This document shows, piece by piece, positions 1 through 6,045 of a DNA stretch of 9,402 nucleotides. A program made the translations under genes and the position numbers. Origin of the DNA: an uncultured Saprospiraceae bacterium (GTDB lineage Bacteria; Bacteroidota; Bacteroidia; Chitinophagales; Saprospiraceae); contig CALHBW010000426.1 of assembly GCA_937930625.1 (NCBI GenBank), forward strand, positions 1-9,402. Reading direction: 5' to 3'. How positions within the stretch are numbered: position 1 is the first letter of the stretch; each line of letters begins with the position of its first letter. A model generated the notes under the pieces. The model was not told the DNA's origin, searched no databases, and was given only the letters and a program-made list of their open reading frames with translations.

Positions 1-395
1 GTTAATTTATTCTGGTAATCATCTAATTATCATTTTTCATTTATTTTTGGTAGTGCTATAAATGTAATGCTCAAACTTGCCTTGCATTTTCAAAATGCAA
101 GGCAAGTTGCCATGAATTAGCATTACATCTAAAGGACTACCCCATTTTTTATAAATTAAAAATAACTAAACCTGATGCCAATCCGATAATTATCAGAATA
201 AAGTCCATAACTAACTAATAATCAGTTAATTAGCAACTAACCCTAACTTGAGGAACAATGATAAGGGAAGAGGAAGGAAATAAACTTTTGGGTGACTTTT
301 TAGCAATGAAGTAGATGAAGTTATAATTGACTCCAAAAGCAAATTTCAAAAATGTTCTAAATTATTAATCTATCAAAACTTAAAATTTGTTAATC
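1..395. other. Non-coding leader region upstream of the lipoprotein gene
   Basis: There is no convincing gene here. The stretch is AT-rich with stops in all frames. It holds the composite hairpin at 62-128, a T-run at 144-149, and a perfect 10-base palindrome GATAATTATC at 185-194 that could be a regulator site but has no other support. An 18-codon reading frame at 258-314 is preceded by a GAGGA-like sequence, but it is too short and featureless to call. I see no clear promoter for the lipoprotein gene: TAAAATTTG at 381-389 resembles the Bacteroidota -7 element TAnnTTTG with one extra base, but it lies too close to the ATG to be a good candidate. Confidence 0.7.
62..128. repeat. Composite long hairpin (two nested inverted repeats)
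   Basis: The inner arms at 74-90 and 92-108 are perfectly complementary over 17 bases around a single central C at 91 (left arm AACTTGCCTTGCATTTT). An outer pair, ATGTAATGCT at 62-71 and AGCATTACAT at 119-128, is also perfect over 10 bases. The two are separated by a 2-base bulge on the left and a 10-base bulge on the right. A T-run follows only at 144-149, 15 bases past the outer arm, so a classic Rho-independent terminator is possible but not ideal. It could end transcription of a gene left of the window, or be a small dispersed palindromic element. Confidence 0.8.
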
Positions 396-737
396 ATGAA
401 AAAAATGAAATTTCTTCTTTTGCCCTGCTTAATTATTTCGCTCATTAGTAGCGGGTGTGCTGTTGGTGTTTACACAGGATTTGCTTATGAAAGAAATCCT
501 AATGGTTCTCTTGGCGCACAAATACCCGGTGTTGAAGTAGTTTTTACCAGTGAAGATAACAGCAAAGTAAGCACTATTGTCACGGATAGTATTGGACAAT
601 ATAGAATTTTGTTACCGGCACAGAGATACTATGTTGAAGCTACTCATCCTGACTTTGAACCTTATAGTACTGCTCCCGGTTTTTTTATTGTTGAGGCAGG
701 AAAGACTTTGACAGGAAATATTATTCTGGAGCAATAA
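396..737 (+). CDS. Small lipoprotein with carboxypeptidase-regulatory-like domain
   Basis: This encodes a 113-residue predicted lipoprotein. Residues 1-20 form a signal peptide (KKMK basic start, then a LLLPCLIISLISS hydrophobic core) ending in SSGC, with Cys21 as the lipidation site. Residues after the Cys (AVGVYTG) carry no acidic surface-export signal, so a periplasm-facing anchor is more likely than a surface one. From about residue 42 to the end the pattern GVEVVF, a Thr/Val-rich strand, DSIGQYRILLPAQRYYVEATHPDFEP matches the carboxypeptidase-regulatory-like (transthyretin-type) beta-sandwich common in Bacteroidota envelope proteins. Such domains are structural or binding modules; no enzyme residues are visible. 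The ATG at 396 is chosen over an in-frame TTG at 387 because it begins a normal signal peptide; ATG 405 is also possible. The gene converges on the large minus-strand gene. Its exact role is unknown. Confidence 0.85.
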   Translation: MKKMKFLLLPCLIISLISSGCAVGVYTGFAYERNPNGSLGAQIPGVEVVFTSEDNSKVSTIVTDSIGQYRILLPAQRYYVEATHPDFEPYSTAPGFFIVEAGKTLTGNIILEQ

Positions 738-783
738 ATAATTTTTGTAACGTATTTAAAAACCAGTAGATTTAGATAGAATA

Positions 784-864
784 GAAAAATGTACTGACGT
801 GCTGACGTATTGATGTGTTCGTGCTTACGTCAGCACATCAGCACGTCAACACGTCAGTACGTTA
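784..864 (-). terminator. Probable intrinsic terminator of the T9SS cargo gene
   Basis: The arms at 791-817 and 834-860 pair over 27 bases with three mismatches and a 16-base loop (818-833). Read on the minus strand, the stem begins seven bases after the stop codon of the large gene (867-869) and is followed by ATTTTTCT (790-783), a U-tract as expected for Rho-independent termination. On the plus strand the stem is followed by GTTAAATTATTT, a poorer tract, so termination of the small lipoprotein gene from the other side is possible but weaker. The stem is built from 8-base repeats, described separately. Confidence 0.65.
795..864. repeat. Degenerate 8-base tandem units arranged as an inverted repeat
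   Basis: Starting at 795, units recur exactly every 8 bases: TGACGTGC, TGACGTAT, TGATGTGT, a divergent centre TCGTGCTT at 819-826, then ACGTCAGC, ACATCAGC, ACGTCAAC, ACGTCAGT and a partial ACGTTA at 859-864. The first three are on one strand and the later ones are their reverse complement, so the array folds on itself. The phase of 8 is kept across the centre. This regularity is more than a terminator needs. No coding sense is apparent. Confidence 0.8.
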
Positions 865-866
865 AA

Positions 867-3800
867 TTATTTCTTCAAAATTTTCTCTGTGAATGTCTCT
901 TCACCAATCGTTACACGCAATACATACGTACCACGCGCCAAGTCACCGACATTAATACTTGTGAATATGTCAGGTACTGTGATGGCAGCATCACTGACTT
1001 TTCTGCCGAGTGCATCGTATATTTCAATTTGCACATCACCGTCGATAATATCATTGAATGCGATATTGATTTGGTCGGTAAATGGATTGGGATAAACGCG
1101 ATAAACACCGACTTCTTCGAGATTGCGACGCAGTACAATAATATCCGAATAGAATGTGCCGCCATCCAAATCAGTCGCTTTTACACGGAGGTAATAAAGC
1201 GGACGTCGTTGGTCGCTATATTCATTGGAATAGGCGACTTGGTCGATAGAAAATCCGGCTGCATCGAAACGCTCGCTTTCATTAAATTTGAGCCAATCCC
1301 GTCCGTTGATAGAATATTCGACTTCAAAGAAATCACTGCGGTATTCGGGCTGTGTTTTCCAATTGAGGGCAAGCTCTGTGGTGCTTGGGAAATTACCTGA
1401 AAATTCGGTAATAATTGTACGCAATTCACCTTCTTGCTTGAGGGCATTGATTTCTACATCATCAAGGGCAAGTCCGGCAGCTGTACCCATTCCATTGGTG
1501 CGGAATACAAATCTGAATGCGACTTCATTACCTGCTAAATCGGTGATATTTGTTTTGAATCGCTTGAAATTATTACCCGAAGTACTTCCTGTAAAGTATT
1601 GACTGCCAGAGGGAAAAACGGTTTCGCCACCGCTATTGGTGTTATCGAAATTATACCAATTATCACCGCGTTCGCCAAGTACTTGCCAGTCTCTGCCGCC
1701 ATTGGTCGAATACTCTACACGGAAGCCGTCAAAACCTTGCTGAATATCGTAACGCGCCCAAAAACTAAATTCGTAAATACCTGCTTCGGTCATATCGTAT
1801 TTAGGCGTGTAGAGCATAGCCTCCGTATTATTTTCGTAGAATGGCTCATCCAAACCTACTACCCAAGCATTTTGTCCGCTATGCGTACCACTCTTATTTG
1901 GCATGACAGAATTACCGCGTTCAAAGGCAGTTCCCGAAACATTAAATGCACCAAAATCCGTATTAGCTGCATCTTCAAAATCGCCTGTGAAATCAGTGCC
2001 GCCTGTAACGGATGCGGTTTCTTTTTCGGGCAAAATTTTAATCGCTCCACTTTCTGTTTGATTACCTTCGATAGTCAGATTGACATTATAAGTGCCGAAG
2101 CTGTTGTAAGTGTGTTCGGGGTCGCGCACATTGGCTGTTCCGCCATCACCAAATTCCCACAACCAAGTACTCGGATTCACAGAATAATCTACAAAATCAA
2201 CGGGTGTGCCTTCGTAGCCAATTTGAGGAATGTTCATACGAACTAAGGGTTCAGCCAAGCCATCAGTCGTCCAAAGTCCGCGCCCATGTGTACCTACGGC
2301 GATGAATTTGTCGCTTTGTCTGACTTGCAACATATCACAACGAACATTCGGCAGACCATTCGTTTGTGGCATCCAAACGGTATTATCGCCATCCAGATTG
2401 TCGGTAGCCCAGACGCCTGCTTCGGTAGCGATAAAGGCTTGGTCGGCATTATCAGGATTGAAAACTACCCAACGTACAGGCATGTCGGGCAAATCACCTT
2501 CTACGCTTTCCCAAGTTTGTCCGCCGTCTTTGCTTTCCAAAATACTCTCTACGCCATAATTAGATTGTGTAACGAGTACGTGGTCTTCATTGCCGCGTTC
2601 TACTTCGATACAAGAGATAGAGCCTCCGGCTTGTAGCGTGATAAATTCGCCTTCGACTTCTAATCCTTCGTGTGCATCATCAATGATAACATAAGCAGAA
2701 CCACCTGTACCCCAGTAAATGCGATTGTCAATATTTGGTGAAACAGCAATATGGCGTGCACCACTAAAGGTGCTTGTTATGTTAACAGTGTCCCCTCGTG
2801 GTTGTGTAATGTCCCAACGATAATATTGCCCTGAACCTACTCTTGTTGATACATACAAAATATTGGCATCACTATCATATTGAGAAATTGCAACAAAATC
2901 GCCAGTTGCAGCTATACCGCCTGCACTAAAACTCTGTCCGCCGTCATTAGAGAGGGCATAATTTCCGAATTGCAAAGAAACTAATTGAAATTGCGGTTCA
3001 TTTTGGTCAATGTGGCAATACATACCGTCACCACCAAGTACAGCGCGAGTACGGTCAATTTCGTAGCTGTCAAATTGAATACTGTTATTGTCTTGTGAAC
3101 CGGCAAGAAAGTAATCCGAATATTCCCCGGGGTGCATAGCACAGGCATAGAATTGAGTTACGTTGTAGCCACTATTTCTATGGCTGATTTGGATGCTTTC
3201 AGGTGGTGCTGCGCCATTCGTAGTGCGATAGATACCACCGTCATTCCCAAAATAAATGACATTGCTATTGCCTTCTTCATACATGATATAATGTTGGTCA
3301 ACATGTGTGTTGGGACTTAGTGGCGTTGACCAAGAACTGCCACCATTCGTACTCATATACAAGGCAATACCACCAATAATTAACCGTTCTGAATCATTAG
3401 GGTCAACAGTAATACATAGGTCGTACCAACCTTGTCCGCGTGTAAAGTATATAGGTCGTCCCATATCATCATAGCCAATTATTGGTACGGGTTTTTCAAA
3501 CCAAAACTGACCGTCACTGCTAGTCTTGTACATAAATATTTGCTCAGGGTCGCCGCCAATTCTTGTTAAGGCATAGAGTGTACCGGGGTCGGACTGAGAA
3601 ACGCCTAATTCTACTCTGCCAAAACCATTTGGAAAACCGACACCTGGACTGGTGATTTGCTCCCATGTACCCAGATTGCCAACATTTGCTCCCATTGGTG
3701 TTTTATAGATTCGGGCATTACCTGCATTGAATCCTGTAGCGCAGTAAATATCGCCATTTGGTCCGAGTTGAACATCAGAAACATCGGGGCGTTCGGTCAT

Positions 3801-4550
3801 TACGCCTTCCCATGTTGCACCGCCATCCTGACTACGACGAACACCTCCTGTGCGGGTGGCTACATATACATCGCCATTCGGATGTACCAATGTTCTTTGC
3901 GAATAATGGAAGGTAGGATTGGAAGTGGCAGGAAGGTGTTGCCAGGTATCACCGCTATCGACTGACTTCCAAACACCAAGTCCTCTACCGCCCGAACCAC
4001 CACCTGCGGTGTAGCCTTCTCCCGTAGAAAAGTATAGAATATTTGGACTGTTTCTATCTTGTGCGATGCTGCTGATATTCATGTTTTCGAGGAAATCGCC
4101 GAGATTTTCCCAGAAAGGTTCGGTCGCCGTGATATCGCGTGTACGCCACAAACCACCCGTGATACCTGCTGCAAATACCGTCTTATTGGTCGGGTCATTT
4201 TTATCAATCAAAATCGTGCGGGTACGTCCGCCAACATCGTAAGGTCCGCGCTCGCGCCAGCGTGCATCATGTACGCCTGCCGCGCTTGATTTTAATTTGA
4301 GTTCGGCTTCTTTCTCTTCTATCACGCGCTTGACATCCAATAGACGCTCAACGGGCGGATAGCCGAGTGCAGGGTCTTTTGTCATTTCAAAATCACGCTT
4401 GAATGCTTCGTCAATACGGGTGCGCTTATCGCCTTCTTCTTCCTCAAATAATTCGTTTTCGGTGTGCTGTGTGGTCATTTGTTCTGATTGACACGCAAAA
4501 AATACGAGTGTAGTCAGGGACAACATGAATAAGTAGAGTAAATTTTTCAT
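867..4550 (-). CDS. Secreted Asp-box/BNR propeller protein with PKD, MAM-like and T9SS sorting domains
   Basis: This 1227-residue exported protein starts at an ATG that opens a signal peptide (residues 1-19) ending VFFAC; Cys20 could be a lipobox cysteine. An acidic linker (ELFEEEEGD, 33-41) follows. Residues about 95-765 form a beta-propeller-type region with Asp-box motifs (S-x-D-x-G-x-T-W): SVDSGDTW 196-203, SQDGGATW 240-247, STNGGSSW 400-407, SNDGGQSF 534-541 and SKDGGQTW 673-680. A PKD domain lies at about 767-840 (WLWEFGDGGTANVRDPEHTY), a MAM-like jelly-roll at about 852-1036, an FnIII-like domain at about 1044-1142, and a type A T9SS sorting domain at about 1150-1227 (YPNPFTDQ, IYDALGRKV, GTYVLRV, KILKK end). 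Known family behaviour is outer-membrane export by T9SS, with removal of the sorting domain. Asp-box propellers include sialidases, GH74 enzymes and sortilin-type binders. I see no diagnostic catalytic residues, so adhesion, carbohydrate binding or hydrolysis all remain open. No frameshift is seen and the length is normal for this class. Confidence 0.93.
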   Translation of the reverse strand: MKNLLYLFMLSLTTLVFFACQSEQMTTQHTENELFEEEEGDKRTRIDEAFKRDFEMTKDPALGYPPVERLLDVKRVIEEKEAELKLKSSAAGVHDARWRERGPYDVGGRTRTILIDKNDPTNKTVFAAGITGGLWRTRDITATEPFWENLGDFLENMNISSIAQDRNSPNILYFSTGEGYTAGGGSGGRGLGVWKSVDSGDTWQHLPATSNPTFHYSQRTLVHPNGDVYVATRTGGVRRSQDGGATWEGVMTERPDVSDVQLGPNGDIYCATGFNAGNARIYKTPMGANVGNLGTWEQITSPGVGFPNGFGRVELGVSQSDPGTLYALTRIGGDPEQIFMYKTSSDGQFWFEKPVPIIGYDDMGRPIYFTRGQGWYDLCITVDPNDSERLIIGGIALYMSTNGGSSWSTPLSPNTHVDQHYIMYEEGNSNVIYFGNDGGIYRTTNGAAPPESIQISHRNSGYNVTQFYACAMHPGEYSDYFLAGSQDNNSIQFDSYEIDRTRAVLGGDGMYCHIDQNEPQFQLVSLQFGNYALSNDGGQSFSAGGIAATGDFVAISQYDSDANILYVSTRVGSGQYYRWDITQPRGDTVNITSTFSGARHIAVSPNIDNRIYWGTGGSAYVIIDDAHEGLEVEGEFITLQAGGSISCIEVERGNEDHVLVTQSNYGVESILESKDGGQTWESVEGDLPDMPVRWVVFNPDNADQAFIATEAGVWATDNLDGDNTVWMPQTNGLPNVRCDMLQVRQSDKFIAVGTHGRGLWTTDGLAEPLVRMNIPQIGYEGTPVDFVDYSVNPSTWLWEFGDGGTANVRDPEHTYNSFGTYNVNLTIEGNQTESGAIKILPEKETASVTGGTDFTGDFEDAANTDFGAFNVSGTAFERGNSVMPNKSGTHSGQNAWVVGLDEPFYENNTEAMLYTPKYDMTEAGIYEFSFWARYDIQQGFDGFRVEYSTNGGRDWQVLGERGDNWYNFDNTNSGGETVFPSGSQYFTGSTSGNNFKRFKTNITDLAGNEVAFRFVFRTNGMGTAAGLALDDVEINALKQEGELRTIITEFSGNFPSTTELALNWKTQPEYRSDFFEVEYSINGRDWLKFNESERFDAAGFSIDQVAYSNEYSDQRRPLYYLRVKATDLDGGTFYSDIIVLRRNLEEVGVYRVYPNPFTDQINIAFNDIIDGDVQIEIYDALGRKVSDAAITVPDIFTSINVGDLARGTYVLRVTIGEETFTEKILKK

Positions 4551-4552
4551 AG

Positions 4553-4620
4553 TTTATGATTGTGTTAATGTGTTGTAGTGTTATTGTGTTATCGTTTTTT
4601 ATTCAATAATACGATAACAC
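4553..4620. repeat. Second period-8 array ending in a perfect 10-base hairpin
   Basis: Units TGTGTTAA (4561), TGTGTTGT (4569), AGTGTTAT (4577) and TGTGTTAT (4585) follow one another at exactly 8 bases; TTTATGAT at 4553 may be a degenerate first unit. The last unit begins the left arm of an inverted repeat, GTGTTATCGT at 4586-4595, whose perfect complement ACGATAACAC lies at 4611-4620. The loop contains a smaller TTATT-C-AATAA palindrome (4599-4609). The array sits 5' of the T9SS cargo gene, in its likely untranslated leader, and 235 bases before the RHS start codon. Between divergent genes it cannot be a simple terminator; operator, leader structure or dispersed repeat are the options. Confidence 0.75.
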
Positions 4621-4775
4621 TTAAAACTTATATCCGTTTAGAAAGTCAGACACTTTCGTGTGTTTTTAACCTCTAATTTGGATGCAGGAATAGATCGTTT
4701 TGTGTTTTATTGGGCTAAATTAAGGTTTTTTTTCAATAATTTGGAAGAATTTTTTTTGACAAGAATTTTACGAAA

Positions 4776-4812
4776 TTTTGAGGTGGTTGATAAGTTTTTA
4801 TATTTACATTTG
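4776..4812 (+). promoter_or_regulatory. Possible Bacteroidota-type promoter of the RHS gene
   Basis: TACATTTG at 4805-4812 matches the Bacteroidota -7 element TAnnTTTG exactly and lies 42 bases before the RHS start codon. The closest TTTG upstream is at 4777-4780, giving a 24-base gap, longer than the usual 19-21; TTG at 4787-4789 gives 15. The -33 partner is therefore weak. In such AT-rich DNA a chance match is quite possible. Confidence 0.35.
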
Positions 4813-4854
4813 TTATGTATAGAACATTTTTTAACGCATAAAAATAATAACATC

Positions 4855-6045
4855 ATGAAATCTTATTGTTATTTGTTTTTCATAACCTCAATGATTTGCT
4901 TTAATGCAAACCTATTCAGCCAAGATGCTAACTTAACTGCAAACAATTTTGTGGCTTCGCCTCCGGTCAGTCCTAATGTGGCTAATTTGGGTTTGCACAC
5001 TACCGTTCCGGTTGATTTATTTTCAGGGCTACCGCAGATACAAATTCCTTTGGTAGCACTTGAAGACCGCGATTTTTCAATTCCTGTTTCCTTGAGTTAT
5101 CATTCGGATGGAGTGAAGCCTGATGTTCATCCGGGATGGACTGGCTTGGGGTGGAGTTTGGTGAATGCGGGAGGGAGTATTACTCGTGTTAGGAAGGGAG
5201 GTATGGACGAAATTGATGTAGTCAGAGCAGGAGAAGACTTATCGTATTATGCAAATTATGGTACTTTAAGTGCCGAAAGCTGGTCTAATGAGGAAGGAAT
5301 CGTATATGCGGTATCGGGAGATGGTGGTTTTTATAAAGACTTTGAGCCAGATGAATTCTTGTTTAATATGCAGGGATTTTCAGGCAAGTTTTTTCTTAAT
5401 CATGATGGTGAGTGGGTCTTTACATCAAATAGTGGAGAAAAATTTGAGATGGATATGAGTGATGTTCAGATTATGGATGAAGAAGATGGATTTCAAGTGA
5501 ATGGTGCTGATTTCTATGATAGTGACAATGATGACTATTTTGAGGCAAACTTTTTTGATGGGTCGTTGAAAAGATTCTTCTACGAATTTACGATTACAGG
5601 GAATAATGGGGTGTCGTACACATTTGGTGGCACTGACGAGTCTGTCGAATACACGAAGGAAAATATGTTTGTATCTCCTTCCACTATCTCCAATGGATAT
5701 GACATGATTCCGACCGCTTGGCATCTTACAAGAATGGAGTCACCCAATGGGAATGTCATTACATTCAATTATAAACGTGATGGCGTTGCAATCAGTGAGT
5801 CTGCTGCGACCAATCTTTTTGAATATCAAGGTGATGTATTTGTTAATGGTTTTTGGATATTTGACAACTGGCAGGAAATTCACTCTTATACAGGAAGGGC
5901 GAGAAGTGTTAATTATGCAGTATCATATCCGTCATACTTAGAGGAAATCGTAGGCTCGAATGGTAAGATAGTTCTTGAAACCGAACACTCAAACCAACTA
6001 ATATATGGCATAGAACAACTACATGTACCTGCTGAAATGACGTAG
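4855..6045 (+). CDS. RHS/YD-repeat protein, 5' part (cut short by frameshift)
   Basis: This is the N-terminal 396 codons of a large exported RHS-type protein. Residues 1-23 are a signal peptide (KSYCYLFFITSMICFNANLFSQ) with likely cleavage before DANLTANN. Next come the features of the Bacteroidota RHS N-terminal module: PVDLFSGLPQIQIPL (about 52-66), FSIPVSLSYHSDGVKPD, then GWTGLGWSLVNAGGSITR (about 94-111), a hallmark shared with SpvB-like and RHS proteins. An acidic region with FSGKFFLNHDGEW and a WHLTRMESPNGNVITFNYKRDG segment completes it. Translation ends at TAG 6043-6045, but homologous sequence continues without a break in the -1 frame, so the full product would exceed 1500 residues. 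The ATG at 4855 is chosen because it starts the signal peptide. No Shine-Dalgarno sequence is evident, as is usual in this phylum. If the frameshift is real, only a shell-less fragment would be made. Confidence 0.88.
   Translation: MKSYCYLFFITSMICFNANLFSQDANLTANNFVASPPVSPNVANLGLHTTVPVDLFSGLPQIQIPLVALEDRDFSIPVSLSYHSDGVKPDVHPGWTGLGWSLVNAGGSITRVRKGGMDEIDVVRAGEDLSYYANYGTLSAESWSNEEGIVYAVSGDGGFYKDFEPDEFLFNMQGFSGKFFLNHDGEWVFTSNSGEKFEMDMSDVQIMDEEDGFQVNGADFYDSDNDDYFEANFFDGSLKRFFYEFTITGNNGVSYTFGGTDESVEYTKENMFVSPSTISNGYDMIPTAWHLTRMESPNGNVITFNYKRDGVAISESAATNLFEYQGDVFVNGFWIFDNWQEIHSYTGRARSVNYAVSYPSYLEEIVGSNGKIVLETEHSNQLIYGIEQLHVPAEMT
6030..6045 (+). other. Single-base frameshift site in the RHS gene
   Basis: In the upstream frame the codons read GCT GAA ATG ACG TAG. 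In the downstream frame they read AAT GAC GTA GTA ACA GAC, opening directly after a TGA at 6033-6035. The two open frames overlap only at 6036-6042, so the crossover must be here. One extra A in the AAA run (6035-6037) would give GCT GAA AAT GAC GTA GTA and restore a single frame. There is no X XXY YYZ slippery heptamer in phase, which argues against programmed -1 frameshifting. A three-base run is also too short for slipped-strand phase variation. A consensus sequencing error or a recent inactivating deletion are the likely causes. Confidence 0.85.

Larger units (their letters stand above)
4551..4854. other. Divergent intergenic region with regulatory potential
   Basis: This spacer must hold the promoters of both the minus-strand T9SS cargo gene and the plus-strand RHS gene. 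It contains the period-8 array and hairpin at 4553-4620, and a small inverted repeat GAAAGT / ACTTTC at 4641-4646 and 4652-4657 with a 5-base loop. It also contains a TAnnTTTG match at 4805-4812. For the minus-strand gene the best -7-like sequence is TAAGTTTT (complement of 4623-4630), one base off consensus and with no good -33 partner. An in-frame extension of the RHS gene back to a GTG at 4660 is open, but it would put about 65 unlikely residues before a clear signal peptide, so I treat it as non-coding. Confidence 0.6.

Noticed and set aside
258..314. An 18-codon reading frame preceded by a GAGGA-like sequence
   Set aside because: It is too short, has no recognisable features, and Shine-Dalgarno sequences carry little weight in Bacteroidota.
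381..389. TAAAATTTG as a promoter -7 element for the lipoprotein gene
   Set aside because: It has three bases between TA and TTTG where two are expected, and it lies only six bases before the ATG.
795..864. CRISPR-like repeat array
   Set aside because: The units are 8 bases with no spacers and invert at the centre, unlike CRISPR repeats; no cas-like genes are nearby.
810..1400. A 196-codon plus-strand frame overlapping the 3' end of the large minus-strand gene
   Set aside because: It starts inside the terminator hairpin, runs antisense to a well-supported T9SS sorting and FnIII-like region, and its Cys/Ile-rich product has no domain pattern; it is a shadow frame.
1599..2246. A 215-codon plus-strand frame antisense to the MAM-like and PKD region
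   Set aside because: The opposite strand encodes clear conserved domains, and this frame has no start signal or recognisable protein features.
4660..4854. In-frame upstream extension of the RHS gene to a GTG at 4660
   Set aside because: It would add about 65 residues before a normal signal peptide that begins at ATG 4855, and it would overlap the only plausible promoter.
6030..6045. Programmed -1 ribosomal frameshifting
   Set aside because: The codons GCT GAA ATG ACG give no X XXY YYZ slippery heptamer in phase, and I see no clear downstream stem next to the site; a missing A explains the break more simply.
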